Part shown: positions 1-9,787 of the stretch, piece by piece | Layout of the letters: each line of letters opens with the position of its first letter | Position numbering within the stretch: position 1 is the first letter of the stretch | Position numbers and translations under genes: made by a program | Origin: CAMLFJ01 sp040902305 | GTDB lineage: Bacteria > Methylomirabilota > Methylomirabilia > Rokubacteriales > CSP1-6 | Length of the DNA: 64,000 nt | NCBI GenBank assembly: GCA_040902305.1 | Contig: JBBDXN010000146.1 | Location: 9,612-73,611 of the forward strand | Direction: 5' to 3' | Notes under the pieces: generated by a model | What the model was told of the DNA's origin: nothing | The model's database searches: none | Seen by the model: only the letters and a program-made list of their open reading frames with translations

Positions 1-762
1 GTGGCCGCGGCCGACCGCATCGTCGCGGCCAACGTGGTGGAGCGGGCGCACCTGGTCTGGTACTACGGCGCGCGCAGCGAGCGGGTCGCGGTGATCCCGT
101 GCGGCGTCGACACGGACCTGTTCCAGCCCATGGACCCGGCCAAGGCCAAGGACCTGCTCGAGCTGCCGCCGGATCCCATGCTGCTCTACGTCGGGCGGCT
201 CCAGCCCATCAAGGGCCTCGACACGCTGCTGGAAGCCATGGCCGCGGTGCCCGAGCCCGCCTGCCTGCTCGTGGTGGGTGGCGAGCAGGACGAGCCGGAG
301 GACGGGCACGGTGCCGCGCTCCGCGCGCGCGTGGCCGCGCTGGGTCTCGACAAGCGCGTGCGCTTCCTGCGCGCGCAGCCGCAGCGGCGCCTCCGGCTGT
401 TCTACGCCGCCGCGGACGCCACCGTGATGCCGTCCTACTACGAGTCGTTCGGCATGGTGGCGCTGGAGGCCATGGCCTGCGGCAGCCCGGTCGTCGCCTC
501 GCGGGTCGGCGGGCTGACCACCACGATCCAGGATGGGGTGACCGGGCGCCTCGTGCCGGAGGGCGATGCCGCCGCGCTGGCCGCCGCGCTGACGCCCTTG
601 CTCGGCAGCGCGGAGGGCCGCCGGCTCGGCCAGCAGGCCACGCGCTGGGCCGCCGAGCACCGCTGGCCGTGCGTGGCCGAGGCGGTGTGCCGCCTCTACT
701 CCACGCTGCGCCCCGTCGCCGAGCAACATCTCTCTCACGCGCCGTGCAGGAGCTGGCTATGA
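1..762 (+). CDS. GT4-family glycosyltransferase, C-terminal part (gene starts upstream of window)
   Basis: This is the GT-B C-terminal half of a group 1 (GT4) glycosyltransferase, an enzyme class that moves a sugar from a nucleotide-sugar donor to an acceptor in the cytoplasm or at the inner membrane. The donor-site signature ESFGMVALE gives the E-x7-E pair at residues 148 and 156, and the VGRL motif that opens the Rossmann fold is near residue 64. About 250 residues are present against roughly 380-420 for the family, so the acceptor-binding N-terminal domain lies outside the window and the GTG at position 1 is not the true start. The stop codon overlaps the next start (ATGA), which implies co-transcription with the phosphonoacetate hydrolase. 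The sugar and acceptor cannot be told. Confidence 0.85.
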   Translation: MAAADRIVAANVVERAHLVWYYGARSERVAVIPCGVDTDLFQPMDPAKAKDLLELPPDPMLLYVGRLQPIKGLDTLLEAMAAVPEPACLLVVGGEQDEPEDGHGAALRARVAALGLDKRVRFLRAQPQRRLRLFYAAADATVMPSYYESFGMVALEAMACGSPVVASRVGGLTTTIQDGVTGRLVPEGDAAALAAALTPLLGSAEGRRLGQQATRWAAEHRWPCVAEAVCRLYSTLRPVAEQHLSHAPCRSWL

Positions 763-1994
763 CGACGGCAGGTCGAGCACCCGTGACCGTGAACGGCCGG
801 CGCTACGCCTGGCCGGACCGCGCCCTGGTGGTGGTGTGCGTCGACGGCAGCGAGCCGGACTATGTCCGGCAGGCCGTCGCGGCGGGGGCCATGCCGTATC
901 TGGCCGCCGCATTGGCGAACGGGACCGAGCGGTTGGCCGACTGCGTGGTCCCGAGCTTCACGAATCCCAACAACCTGTCCATCGTGACCGGTGTGCCGCC
1001 GTCGACGCACGGCATCTGCGGCAACTACTTCTTCGACCGTGAGGCGGGGACGGAGGTCATGATGAACGACCCCCGCTACCTGCGCTGCGGGACCATCCTC
1101 GCCGCCTTCTCCCGGGAGGGTGCGCGACTGGCGGTGGTGACCGCCAAGGACAAGCTGCGGCGCCTGCTGGGCCACGAGATGCGCGGGATCTGCTTCTCGG
1201 CCGAGAAGGCGAACGAGACCACCGTGGCGGAGCACGGCATCGCGGACGGGCTCGGGCTGGTCGGGATGCCGCTGCCGTCGGTGTACAGCGCCGATCTCTC
1301 GGAGTTCGTGTTCGCGGCCGGCGTCAAGCTGATGGAGTCGGCGCGTCCCGACATCATGTACCTCTCCACCACCGACTACGTGCAGCACAAGCACGCCCCG
1401 GGCACCGCGGACGCCAACGAGTTCTACGGGATGATGGACGGCTACTACGCCAAGCTGGCCGGGCTCGGCGCCACGCTCGCGATCACCGCCGACCACGGCA
1501 TGAACGCCAAGACCGACGCGGCGGGGAAGCCGCGGGTCATCTACCTTCAGGACTACCTCGACGGCTGGGTGGGCGCCGGGCGCGCGCGGGTCATCCTTCC
1601 CATCACCGACCCCTATGTCGTGCACCACGGCGCCCTCGGCTCCTTCGCCACCGTGTACCTGCCGGAGGGCGCGGACGCCGAGGCCGTGCGCCAGCGTCTC
1701 GCCGGCCTGGCCGGGATGGAGGTGGTGCTGGATCGCGCCGCCGCGTGTCGCCGGTTCGAGCTGCCGCCCGACCGGGTGGGCGATCTGGTCGCGGTGTCCG
1801 AGCGCCACGTGGTGCTGGGCACCAACCTGGCCCGCCACGACCTCTCGGGCCTGGACGCCCCGCTCCGCTCCCACGGCGGCATCAGCGAGCAGACCGTGCC
1901 CCTGCTCCTGAACCGCCCGACCAGGAGCCTGCCGCCGGCCCGGCGCCTCCGCAACTTCGACATCTTCGACCTCGCCCTCAACCACGTCCTGTAA
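759..1994 (+). CDS. phnA: Phosphonoacetate hydrolase (alkaline phosphatase superfamily)
   Basis: The protein (411 aa, the usual family length) should cleave the C-P bond of phosphonoacetate to acetate and phosphate, the last step of 2-aminoethylphosphonate breakdown through PhnW and PhnY. All metal and nucleophile positions of the family are visible: Asp29 in VVVCVDGSEPDY, Thr68 in PSFTNPNN, Asp206 and His210 in TTDYVQHKH, Asp245-His246 in TADHGMN, and His372 in SHGGISEQ. The start ATG overlaps the upstream stop by 4 nt; a longer reading frame upstream lies in the shadow of the glycosyltransferase. A GcvT-type dehydrogenase and a remnant of AEP transaminase follow on the same strand, which supports a phosphonate role. 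It should not be confused with the unrelated E. coli protein also called PhnA. Confidence 0.88.
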   Translation: MTTAGRAPVTVNGRRYAWPDRALVVVCVDGSEPDYVRQAVAAGAMPYLAAALANGTERLADCVVPSFTNPNNLSIVTGVPPSTHGICGNYFFDREAGTEVMMNDPRYLRCGTILAAFSREGARLAVVTAKDKLRRLLGHEMRGICFSAEKANETTVAEHGIADGLGLVGMPLPSVYSADLSEFVFAAGVKLMESARPDIMYLSTTDYVQHKHAPGTADANEFYGMMDGYYAKLAGLGATLAITADHGMNAKTDAAGKPRVIYLQDYLDGWVGAGRARVILPITDPYVVHHGALGSFATVYLPEGADAEAVRQRLAGLAGMEVVLDRAAACRRFELPPDRVGDLVAVSERHVVLGTNLARHDLSGLDAPLRSHGGISEQTVPLLLNRPTRSLPPARRLRNFDIFDLALNHVL

Positions 1995-1998
1995 CTCC

Positions 1999-4434
1999 GT
2001 GCCAGATCAGGCGCGCGTCGTCATCGTCGGCGGCGGCATCGTCGGGGCCAGCGTCGCGTATCACCTCACCCAGCTCGGCTGGCGCGACGTGGTGCTGCTC
2101 GAGCAGGGGAGCCTCTCCGGCGGGACCACCTGGCACGCCGCCGGACTGGTCGGTCAGCTCCGGTCGTCCAGCAACCTCACCCGGCTGATCCGCTACAGCG
2201 CGGATCTCTACGGCCGCCTCGAGGCCCTCACCGGGCAAGCCACCGGTTGGAAGCGCTGCGGCAGCGTGAGCGTCGCCCGCACCGCGGAGCGAATGGTCCA
2301 GTTGAAGCGCAATGCCGCGATGGCCACCGCCTACGGCGTCGAGGCCCACGTGATCAGCCTCGAGGAGGCGGCGGCCCGCTATCCGCTGATGCGGACCGAC
2401 GACCTGGTCGGCGCGGTGTGGATTCCCGGCGACGGCAAGGCCAATCCGGCCGACGTCACCCAGGCGCTGGCCCGCGGGGCCCGGGCGGGCGGCGCGCGGC
2501 TGATGGAAGGCGTCAAGGTCACCGGGGTCAACGTGGCGCGGGGCGCGGTGGCCGGCGTCGAGACCTCGGCGGGGCCGATCGCCACCGAGATCCTGGTCAA
2601 CTGCGCCGGCATGTGGGCGCGCGAGCTCGGGCGCCTGAGCGGCGTGACGATCCCGCTGCATGCCTGCGAGCACATGTACATCGTCACCCAGCCCATCGCG
2701 GGTGTCGCCTCCGACCTGCCGGTGCTGCGCGACCCCGACGGCCACATCTACGTCAAGGAGGAAGTGGGTGGCCTCGTGATGGGCGGGTTCGACCCGTGGG
2801 CCAAGCCGTGGGGCACCGAGGGTATCCCGGAGGGCTTCTCGTTCGGGACGCTCAAGGAGGACTGGGACAAGTTCGATATCCTGATGCGCAATGCGCTCGT
2901 GCGGCTGCCCGCGCTCGAGACCGCGGAGGTGCGCACCTTCCTCAACGGGCCCGAGTCCTTCACGCCCGACAACTACTTCATCCTGGGCGAGGCACCCGAG
3001 GTGCGCCGCTACTACGTGGGCGCCGGGTTCTGCTCGGGCGGCATCGCGGCGGCGGGCGGGGCGGGAAAGGCCCTCGCGGAATGGATCGTCGAGGACCGGG
3101 CCCCCATGGATCTCTGGCCGGCCGATATCCGGCGCTTCGCGCCGTTCCACGGCAACCGGCGCTTCCTGCGCGAGCGCGTGAGCGAGATCGTGGGCGTGCA
3201 CTACAATATCGCGTTCCCGAACCGCGAGCTCACCAGCGGGCGCGGGCTGCGCCGCTCCCCCCTCTTCGAGCGCCTGCGGGATCGCCGCGCCTGCTTCGGG
3301 GCCAGGATGGGCTGGGAGCGGGCCAACTGGTTCGCCCCCGAGGGGATCGAGCCGGAGACCGCGTACTCCTTCGGCCGCCAGAACTGGTTCGGCTACTCGG
3401 CGGCCGAGCACCGGGCCGCCCGCGAGGCGGTCGCGGTCTTCGACCAGACCTCGTTCGCCAAGCTCCGCCTGCAGGGCGCGGACGCGGAGGCGGTGCTCCA
3501 GCGGCTCTGCGCCAACGACGTGGCGGTGCCGCCCGGGCGCGTGGTCTACACCGCCATGCTCAACGAGCGCGGCGGCTTCGAGAGCGATCTGACGGTCACC
3601 CGGCTGACCGACGACGCCTATCTGATCGTGACCGGCTCCGCCCAGGGTACCCGCGATCACGACTGGATCCGGCGGAACACCCCGCCGGGCGCCCGCGCCG
3701 CGCTGACCGACGTGACGGGCGCCTACGCGGTGCTCGGCCTGATGGGCCCGCGCTCGCGCGAGCTGCTCGGGCGCGTGAGCGACGCCGACCTCGGCCCCGA
3801 CGCCTTCCCGTTCGCGACGTCCCGGGACATCGCGATCGGGCCGGCGACGGCGCGCGCCTCGCGCATCACCTACGTCGGCGAGCTCGGCTGGGAGCTCTAC
3901 GTGCCGGTGGAGCAGGCGGGGCTCGTGTACGATGAGCTCGAGCGGGCGGGCCGGGACCTGGGCCTGCGCGACGCGGGCTACTATGCGCTCGACTCGCTGC
4001 GCCTGGAGAAGGCGTACCGGGCGTGGGGACGGGAGGTCACCATCGACGACACGCCGTGGGAAGCGGGCCTGGGGGCGGCCGTGCGACTCGACAAGCCGGT
4101 ACCGTTCCTGGGCCGAGCGGCCCTGCTCGAGCAGCGAGAGCGGACGCTGACGAAGCGGCTGGTGACCTTCGTGCTCGAGGACGAGGCGGCCCTGCCGTGG
4201 GGCGACGAGCCCATCCTGCGCGACGGCCAGGTGGTCGGCTCGGTGACCTCGGCGGCGTTCGGGCACACCCTGGGCCGGGCGGTGGCGATGGGCTACGTCC
4301 GGCACCCCGAGGGCGTCGACGCCGCGATGGTCGCGAGCGGCCGCTTCGAGCTTGACATCGCGGGCGACCGCATCCCGGCGCGCGCCGGCTTCGCGGCGCC
4401 CTACGATCCCCGGGCCCTGCGGGTGAAGAGTTGA
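1999..4434 (+). CDS. FAD-dependent oxidoreductase fused to GcvT domain (dimethylglycine/sarcosine dehydrogenase-like)
   Basis: An 811-residue enzyme with the domain order of dimethylglycine and sarcosine dehydrogenases: N-terminal DAO-type FAD domain with VVIVGGGIVGAS near residue 7, a linker (FAO_M) around 370-430, then aminomethyltransferase GcvT N and C domains to the end. The histidine in GTTWHAAG is the position that carries covalent flavin in the mammalian enzymes. Such proteins oxidatively demethylate N-methyl amines and pass the one-carbon unit to tetrahydrofolate. The start is GTG, 4 nt after phnA. Lying between phnA and a phnW remnant, its substrate could be an N-methylated aminophosphonate rather than glycine derivatives; that is inference from context only. 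Confidence 0.85.
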   Translation: MPDQARVVIVGGGIVGASVAYHLTQLGWRDVVLLEQGSLSGGTTWHAAGLVGQLRSSSNLTRLIRYSADLYGRLEALTGQATGWKRCGSVSVARTAERMVQLKRNAAMATAYGVEAHVISLEEAAARYPLMRTDDLVGAVWIPGDGKANPADVTQALARGARAGGARLMEGVKVTGVNVARGAVAGVETSAGPIATEILVNCAGMWARELGRLSGVTIPLHACEHMYIVTQPIAGVASDLPVLRDPDGHIYVKEEVGGLVMGGFDPWAKPWGTEGIPEGFSFGTLKEDWDKFDILMRNALVRLPALETAEVRTFLNGPESFTPDNYFILGEAPEVRRYYVGAGFCSGGIAAAGGAGKALAEWIVEDRAPMDLWPADIRRFAPFHGNRRFLRERVSEIVGVHYNIAFPNRELTSGRGLRRSPLFERLRDRRACFGARMGWERANWFAPEGIEPETAYSFGRQNWFGYSAAEHRAAREAVAVFDQTSFAKLRLQGADAEAVLQRLCANDVAVPPGRVVYTAMLNERGGFESDLTVTRLTDDAYLIVTGSAQGTRDHDWIRRNTPPGARAALTDVTGAYAVLGLMGPRSRELLGRVSDADLGPDAFPFATSRDIAIGPATARASRITYVGELGWELYVPVEQAGLVYDELERAGRDLGLRDAGYYALDSLRLEKAYRAWGREVTIDDTPWEAGLGAAVRLDKPVPFLGRAALLEQRERTLTKRLVTFVLEDEAALPWGDEPILRDGQVVGSVTSAAFGHTLGRAVAMGYVRHPEGVDAAMVASGRFELDIAGDRIPARAGFAAPYDPRALRVKS

Positions 4435-4470
4435 GGCGAAAGGACCGGACGGCCATCGACGGGACCTCGG

Positions 4471-4839
4471 GCGCTGGATCAGCACGCGGCCGAGGGCGGG
4501 GTGGCGGGACGGGGGGCGCGGTATCGCCGCAACTGCGCGCTGCTCGTCGAGGGTCTCCGCGGCATGGGGTTCGTGACGCTCCTGCCCGACCGGTTGCAGG
4601 CCCCCATCATCGTCACGGTGCGCATGCCCGCCGATCCCCGGTTCCACTTCGAGACGTTCTACGAGCGGCTCGGCCGGCGCGGCTTCGTGATCTATCCCGG
4701 CAAGCTCACGGTGGCCGACAGCTTCCGCATCGGCTGCATCGGCGCCCTCGGCGAGGCCGAGATGCGCGGGGTCCTCCAGGCCATCCGCGAAGTCACCGCC
4801 GAGCTGGGGGTCGCCTCCTGCGCCCCGGCCCAGAACTAA
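4471..4839 (+). pseudogene. phnW: Remnant of 2-aminoethylphosphonate--pyruvate transaminase (C-terminal quarter only)
   Basis: The frame reads ALDQHAAEGGVAGR and then a clear PhnW C-terminus, including LLPDRLQAPIIVTVRMPADP and GFVIYPGKLTVADSFRIGC, ending at TAA. About 120 residues remain of the usual 360-370, and the PLP-binding lysine and the whole large domain are missing. Upstream of about 4471 the frame is unrelated, and it hits the stop of the preceding gene at 4432-4434. A GTG at 4501 could open a 112-residue product but it would have no active site. The break at the edge of the upstream gene suggests a deletion that removed about two thirds of phnW; a mis-assembly cannot be ruled out. 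Confidence 0.82.
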
Positions 4840-5008
4840 TCCGGACCATCAATGGACGGCCCTCGACCGAGACCGGATGGGTGGCACCGCGGGCGGCTCC
4901 CGCGCCGGCGAGCGGCCGGGCGAGGTGCAGCCGAAGGCGAGCCGAGCGAATACAAGAAGGGACGCTGACGGTTGACCGCGGCCAGCGGGCAGCCTTAGGA
5001 GAACGGTC

Positions 5009-5920
5009 ATGCGTTGGACACGAGGGCCGCGCAGCTCGGACGTCGAGGATCGGCGGGGGGAGTCGCCCGGGCGCGGGATGGGCATGCGCGTGGGGGGTGG
5101 GATCGGGCTGGGCGGCGCGGTCGTCCTCCTGGTCCTGAGCCTGGTCTTCGGCCAGAACTTCTTCGCCCTGCTCGACGGCGGCGGGGACTTGACCGGCTCG
5201 CCGGGCGACGGGTCCCCCTCGGCGCCGCCCCGGAAGGCCTCGCCCGCGGAGGACGAGGCGGCGGACTTCATGTCATTCGTGCTCGACGACGTCCAGAACA
5301 CCTGGGCCCGCGAGTTCATCCAGCTGGGCCGCGAGTACGAGCGGGCCAAGCTCGTGCTGTTCACCGACGCGGTCCGCTCCGGCTGCGGCGCCGCCGACGC
5401 GGCGACCGGACCCTTCTATTGCCCCGAGGACCGGAAGGTCTACATCGACCTCGGCTTCTACAACGATCTGAAGAACCGGTTCGGGGCCCCGGGCGATTTC
5501 GCCCAGGCCTACGTGCTGGCCCACGAGATCGGCCACCATGTGCAGCACCTGCTGGGCCTCACCGGGCAGGTCCGCGAGGGCCAGCAGGCCCGGCCCGCCC
5601 GCGCGGCCGCGCTGTCCGTGCGGCTCGAGCTGCAGGCCGATTGCCTGTCCGGCATCTGGGCCCGCTCCACCAACGAGCGGCGGCTTCTCGAGGAGGGAGA
5701 TATCGAGGAAGCTCTCGGGGCGGCCTCCGCCGTGGGCGACGACCGCATCCAGAAGCAGGCCGGGGGCCGGGTCACCCCCGAGACCTGGACCCACGGCTCG
5801 GCCCGGCAGCGCGCCGGCTGGTTCCGGCGCGGCCTCGAGTCGGGCCGGGTGCAGGACTGCGACACGTTCCGTACCGCGCTGCCGGGGGTCGAGGACCGGG
5901 CGCCGCTGCGCTCTCGCTGA
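5009..5920 (+). CDS. Neutral zinc metallopeptidase, YpfJ-like membrane-anchored protein
   Basis: A 303-residue protein of the putative neutral zinc metallopeptidase family (YpfJ type). It has a single hydrophobic anchor at about residues 27-50, a Gly/Pro/Ser linker, then the peptidase domain. The zinc motif HEIGHH gives His172, Glu173 and His176, and the family block FYCPEDRKVYIDLGFY sits about 35 residues before it. The catalytic part is probably periplasmic; physiological substrates of the family are unknown. A purine-rich ribosome binding site (AGGAG) lies about 8 nt upstream of the ATG. It is co-directional with the ABC transporter that follows but functionally unconnected as far as can be seen. 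Confidence 0.88.
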   Translation: MRWTRGPRSSDVEDRRGESPGRGMGMRVGGGIGLGGAVVLLVLSLVFGQNFFALLDGGGDLTGSPGDGSPSAPPRKASPAEDEAADFMSFVLDDVQNTWAREFIQLGREYERAKLVLFTDAVRSGCGAADAATGPFYCPEDRKVYIDLGFYNDLKNRFGAPGDFAQAYVLAHEIGHHVQHLLGLTGQVREGQQARPARAAALSVRLELQADCLSGIWARSTNERRLLEEGDIEEALGAASAVGDDRIQKQAGGRVTPETWTHGSARQRAGWFRRGLESGRVQDCDTFRTALPGVEDRAPLRSR

Positions 5921-5940
5921 GCGGAGCGCGGCGGAGGCTG

Positions 5941-5949
5941 TGGTAGACT
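5941..5949 (+). promoter_or_regulatory. Extended -10 element close to start codon of first ABC ATPase gene
   Basis: TGGTAGACT reads as an extended -10 (TGn plus TAGACT) whose last base lies 8 nt before the ATG at 5958. No good -35 is visible. The spacing puts the expected transcription start on or next to the start codon, so the message would be leaderless. Confidence 0.4.
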
Positions 5950-5957
5950 CCCCGCCG

Positions 5958-6961
<1,004 letters not shown>

Positions 6962-6965
<4 letters not shown>

Positions 6966-7981
6966 GCCCGAAGGGCGAAGAAGCAAATCTGAAAGCCGAA
7001 GAAGCAAATCAGGAGACAATTCTCGAAGTCAGAAACCTCGTGAAGCACTTCGAGGTGGGCGGCGGGCTCTTCGGAGGCCCGGCGGCGGTCGTGAAGGCGG
7101 TGGACGGGGTCAGCTTCTCGATCCGCCGGGGAGAGACCCTGGGGCTGGTCGGAGAGTCGGGCTGCGGCAAGACCACGACCGGGCGCGCCATCCTCCGGCT
7201 GGATCCGCCGACCAGCGGCGAGGTGATCTTCGAGGGGCGCGACATGTCGACGCTCTCCGACGCCGAGCTGCGCGGCCTGCGCCGGCGGATGCAGGTCATC
7301 TTCCAGGACCCGTACAGCTCGCTGAACCCTCGGATGACCGTAGGTCAGATCATCGCGGAGCCGCTCAGCGTCCACCGGATCGTGCCGGACCGCGCCGCCC
7401 GCGACGCCCGCGTCCAGGACCTGCTGCGCCACGCCGGCCTGCTGCCCGCCATGGCCCGGCGGTATCCGCACGAGCTGTCGGGGGGCCAGCGCCAGCGGGT
7501 CGGCATCGCCCGGGCGCTGGCCATGGAGCCGAGCCTGATCATCTGCGACGAGCCGGTCTCGGCGCTGGACGTCTCGATCCAGGCCCAGATCATCAACCTG
7601 CTGGAGGAGCTGCAGGCCGAGTTCGGGCTGACCTACCTGTTCGTGGCCCACGACCTCTCGGTGGTGCGCCACATCTCCGACCGGGTGGCCGTCATGTATC
7701 TCGGCAAGATCGTCGAGATCACCGACCGGAAGTCGCTCTACGAGGACCCCCAGCACCCCTATACCAAGGCCCTGCTCTCGGCGGTCCCCATCCCGGACCC
7801 GGCCGTGGAGGCCGGGCGGGAGCACGTGGTCCTGGGCGGGGAGGTACCGAGCCCGCTCAACCCCCCGGCCGGCTGCGTCTTCCACCCCCGCTGTCCCATC
7901 GCGATCGACGAGTGCCGCAAGGGGGTGCCGGAACTCCGGGAGACCAAGCCGGAGCACCGGGTGGCCTGCATCAGGGTGTAG
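6962..7981 (+). CDS. Dipeptide/oligopeptide/nickel-type ABC transporter ATP-binding protein (DppF-like)
   Basis: The second ATPase of the importer (339 aa), with Walker A GESGCGKTT, the signature LSGGQRQRVGIA, Walker B LIICDEPVSALD, H-loop FVAHDLSVV, and the C-terminal Cys-containing extension PAGCVFHPRC. DppD/DppF pairs form the heterodimeric motor of group 5 importers. The first 18 codons are Glu/Asn/Lys-rich (KGEEANLKAEEANQE), contain an imperfect AEEAN repeat and are lower in GC than the rest, so the N-terminus may be a recent extension; the conserved part begins at ILEVRNLVKHF. Confidence 0.93.
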
Positions 7982-7996
7982 GGTAGCCGGCCACCC

Positions 7997-8026
7997 TTGA
8001 CACTAGCCCGGCGAGTCGCTTAGTGT
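7997..8026 (+). promoter_or_regulatory. Sigma-70-type promoter upstream of binding-protein gene
   Basis: A perfect -35 TTGACA (7997-8002) and TAGTGT (8021-8026) are separated by 18 bp. The expected start lies about 80 nt upstream of the ATG at 8115, leaving room for the strong ribosome binding site GAGGAGGT at about 8102. It would express the binding protein separately from the two ATPase genes, in line with the excess of binding protein these systems need. Confidence 0.5.
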
Positions 8027-8114
8027 ACGCTAACTCCCTAGGAACTCTTTCCCATCCGGGCGAGTTGAGATCGAAAGTGACCCAGCCGTACTCTCATCGA
8101 CGAGGAGGTAGCGT

Positions 8115-9713
8115 ATGAGTCATCGAGCCCGACGGTTCCTCGGAGTTCTATCCGTGGGTTTGCTGCTGGCGGCGGTCTCTCCCGCGGCCGCGCAGGACAA
8201 GCCCCGGCACGGCGGAGAGCTGGTCTTCGCGGTGCCTTCCGAGCCGCCCTCCTACGACGCCCACCAGGAGGAGACGTTCGGGGTCATCCATCCGATGGCG
8301 CCCCACTACAGCACCCTCCTGAAAGTTGATCCGTTCGACAAGACCGGGACCAAGCCGGTCGGGGATCTCGCCGAGTCGTGGGTGATCTCCAAGGATGGCC
8401 TGGTCTACACGTTCAAGCTGCGTCACGGGGTGAAGTTCCACGACGGCGCGGAGATGACCTCGAAGGACGTCAAGGCCTCGTATGACAAGATCATCTTCCC
8501 GCCCCAGGGCGTCAAGTCCTCGCGGCGTACCACCTACCAGTCGGTGGAGGTCGTGGAAGCTCCCGATCCCCACACGGTGCGATTCCGGCTCAAGTGGCAG
8601 GAGTCTTCCTTCCTGCTGAACCTCTCCTCGCCGTGGAACTGGATCTACAAGGCGGAGCTGATCGCCAAGGACCCGCACTGGCACGAGAAGAACGTCATGG
8701 GCACGGGGCCCTTCAAGTTCGTCGAGCACGTACGGGGCTCGCACTGGGTGGGCAAGAAGAACGCCGACTACTGGGACAAGGGCAAGCCCTACCTCGACGG
8801 CTATCGCGCCCTCTTCATCAAGTCCTCGTCGGCGCAGGTGGCGGCGGTCCGGGGCGAGCGGGCGCACATCCAGTTCCGGGGCTTCAGCCCGGCGGAGCGG
8901 GACCAGCTCGTGTCCGCGCTCGGCCCCAAGATCACGGTGCAGGAGAGCCCGTGGGACTGCGTGCTCATGGTGGCCATGCACCACGACAAGAAGCCGTTCG
9001 ACGACAAGCGCGTGCGACGCGCCATGACCCTGGCCCTCGACCGTTACGAGGGCTCGAAGAACCTCTCCCGGATCGCCATCGTCCGTGACGTCGCGGGCGT
9101 CCAGGTGCCGGGCACGCCGTACGCCACGCCGCCCGAGGAGCTGGCCAAGCTGGCGGGCTACTCCAAGGACATCAACGCCCAGCGGGCCGAGGCGCGCAAG
9201 CTGCTCAAGGAGGCCGGTGTCCCGGAGGGCTTCTCCTTCACCTTCAAGAACCGCGGAACGCCGATGCCGTACGAGCCGGTCTCCATCTGGCTCATCGACC
9301 AGTGGCGCCAGATCGGGCTCAACGTCAAGCAAGAGGTCATCGAGTCCTCCGCCTACCACCCGATGCTGAAGCGGGGTGATTTCGACGTGGCCATGGACTT
9401 CGCCTGCGGCTTCATCGTCGAGCCCGACCTCGACCTCGGTCGGTTCGTCAGCACCTCGGACGCCAACTACGGCAAGCACAAGGACAAGGTCATCGACGAG
9501 CTGTACCTGAAGCAAGCGCGGGCCGCGGATCCGGAGGAGCGCAAGAAGTACGTCCGCGCCTTCGAGAAGCGCCTGCTCGACGAAGAGGTGCACGTCTTCT
9601 ACACGCTCCAGTGGAATCGGATCATCCCGCACAGCTCGAAGGTGAAGGGCTGGACGATCACGCCGAGTCACTATCTCAACAACCAGCTCGACACCGTCTG
9701 GCTGACCGAGTAG
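8115..9713 (+). CDS. ABC transporter substrate-binding protein, family 5 (DppA-like)
   Basis: A 532-residue secreted solute-binding protein of the peptide/nickel family. A signal peptide ending in SPAAAQ (about residue 27) is followed by the family start GGELVFAVPSEPPSYDAH, the WVISKDGLVYTFKLRHGVKF block, and the C-terminal lobe. It should deliver an oligopeptide or similar cationic or neutral ligand to the DppBC-like permeases; the ligand cannot be read from sequence. GAGGAGGT upstream fixes the start. The gene is preceded by its own promoter and followed within 25 bp by an assembly gap, so linkage to the permease genes depends on the scaffold being right. Confidence 0.92.
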   Translation: MSHRARRFLGVLSVGLLLAAVSPAAAQDKPRHGGELVFAVPSEPPSYDAHQEETFGVIHPMAPHYSTLLKVDPFDKTGTKPVGDLAESWVISKDGLVYTFKLRHGVKFHDGAEMTSKDVKASYDKIIFPPQGVKSSRRTTYQSVEVVEAPDPHTVRFRLKWQESSFLLNLSSPWNWIYKAELIAKDPHWHEKNVMGTGPFKFVEHVRGSHWVGKKNADYWDKGKPYLDGYRALFIKSSSAQVAAVRGERAHIQFRGFSPAERDQLVSALGPKITVQESPWDCVLMVAMHHDKKPFDDKRVRRAMTLALDRYEGSKNLSRIAIVRDVAGVQVPGTPYATPPEELAKLAGYSKDINAQRAEARKLLKEAGVPEGFSFTFKNRGTPMPYEPVSIWLIDQWRQIGLNVKQEVIESSAYHPMLKRGDFDVAMDFACGFIVEPDLDLGRFVSTSDANYGKHKDKVIDELYLKQARAADPEERKKYVRAFEKRLLDEEVHVFYTLQWNRIIPHSSKVKGWTITPSHYLNNQLDTVWLTE

Positions 9714-9735
9714 GGAGGGTGGCGGGGGGGGGGGG

Positions 9736-9745
9736 NNNNNNNNNN
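9736..9745. other. Assembly gap (10 N) after a poly-G run
   Basis: Ten Ns follow a run of 12 or more G. The gap lies between the binding-protein stop (9713) and the GTG start of the first permease (9788). The true gap size is unknown, so a small gene or terminator may be missing here. Confidence 0.98.
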
Positions 9746-9787
9746 GGGCTCTCCCGGAGGCCGCGCCGCTCACCGGCGACCGCGCTC

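Noticed and set aside
1978..4647. Long minus-strand reading frame (889 codons) opposite the GcvT-type dehydrogenase
   Set aside because: It is a codon-position shadow typical of very GC-rich DNA; composition is His/Arg/Ala/Gly-rich and no domain is recognisable.
4840..5008. Gap between the phnW remnant and the metallopeptidase searched for RNA genes or promoters
   Set aside because: No tRNA-like fold, promoter hexamer pair or palindrome could be supported; only the ribosome binding site of the next gene is clear.
5538..5957. N-terminal extension of the DppD-like ATPase
   Set aside because: The upstream in-frame sequence lies over the metallopeptidase gene and the ATPase domain begins right after ATG 5958.
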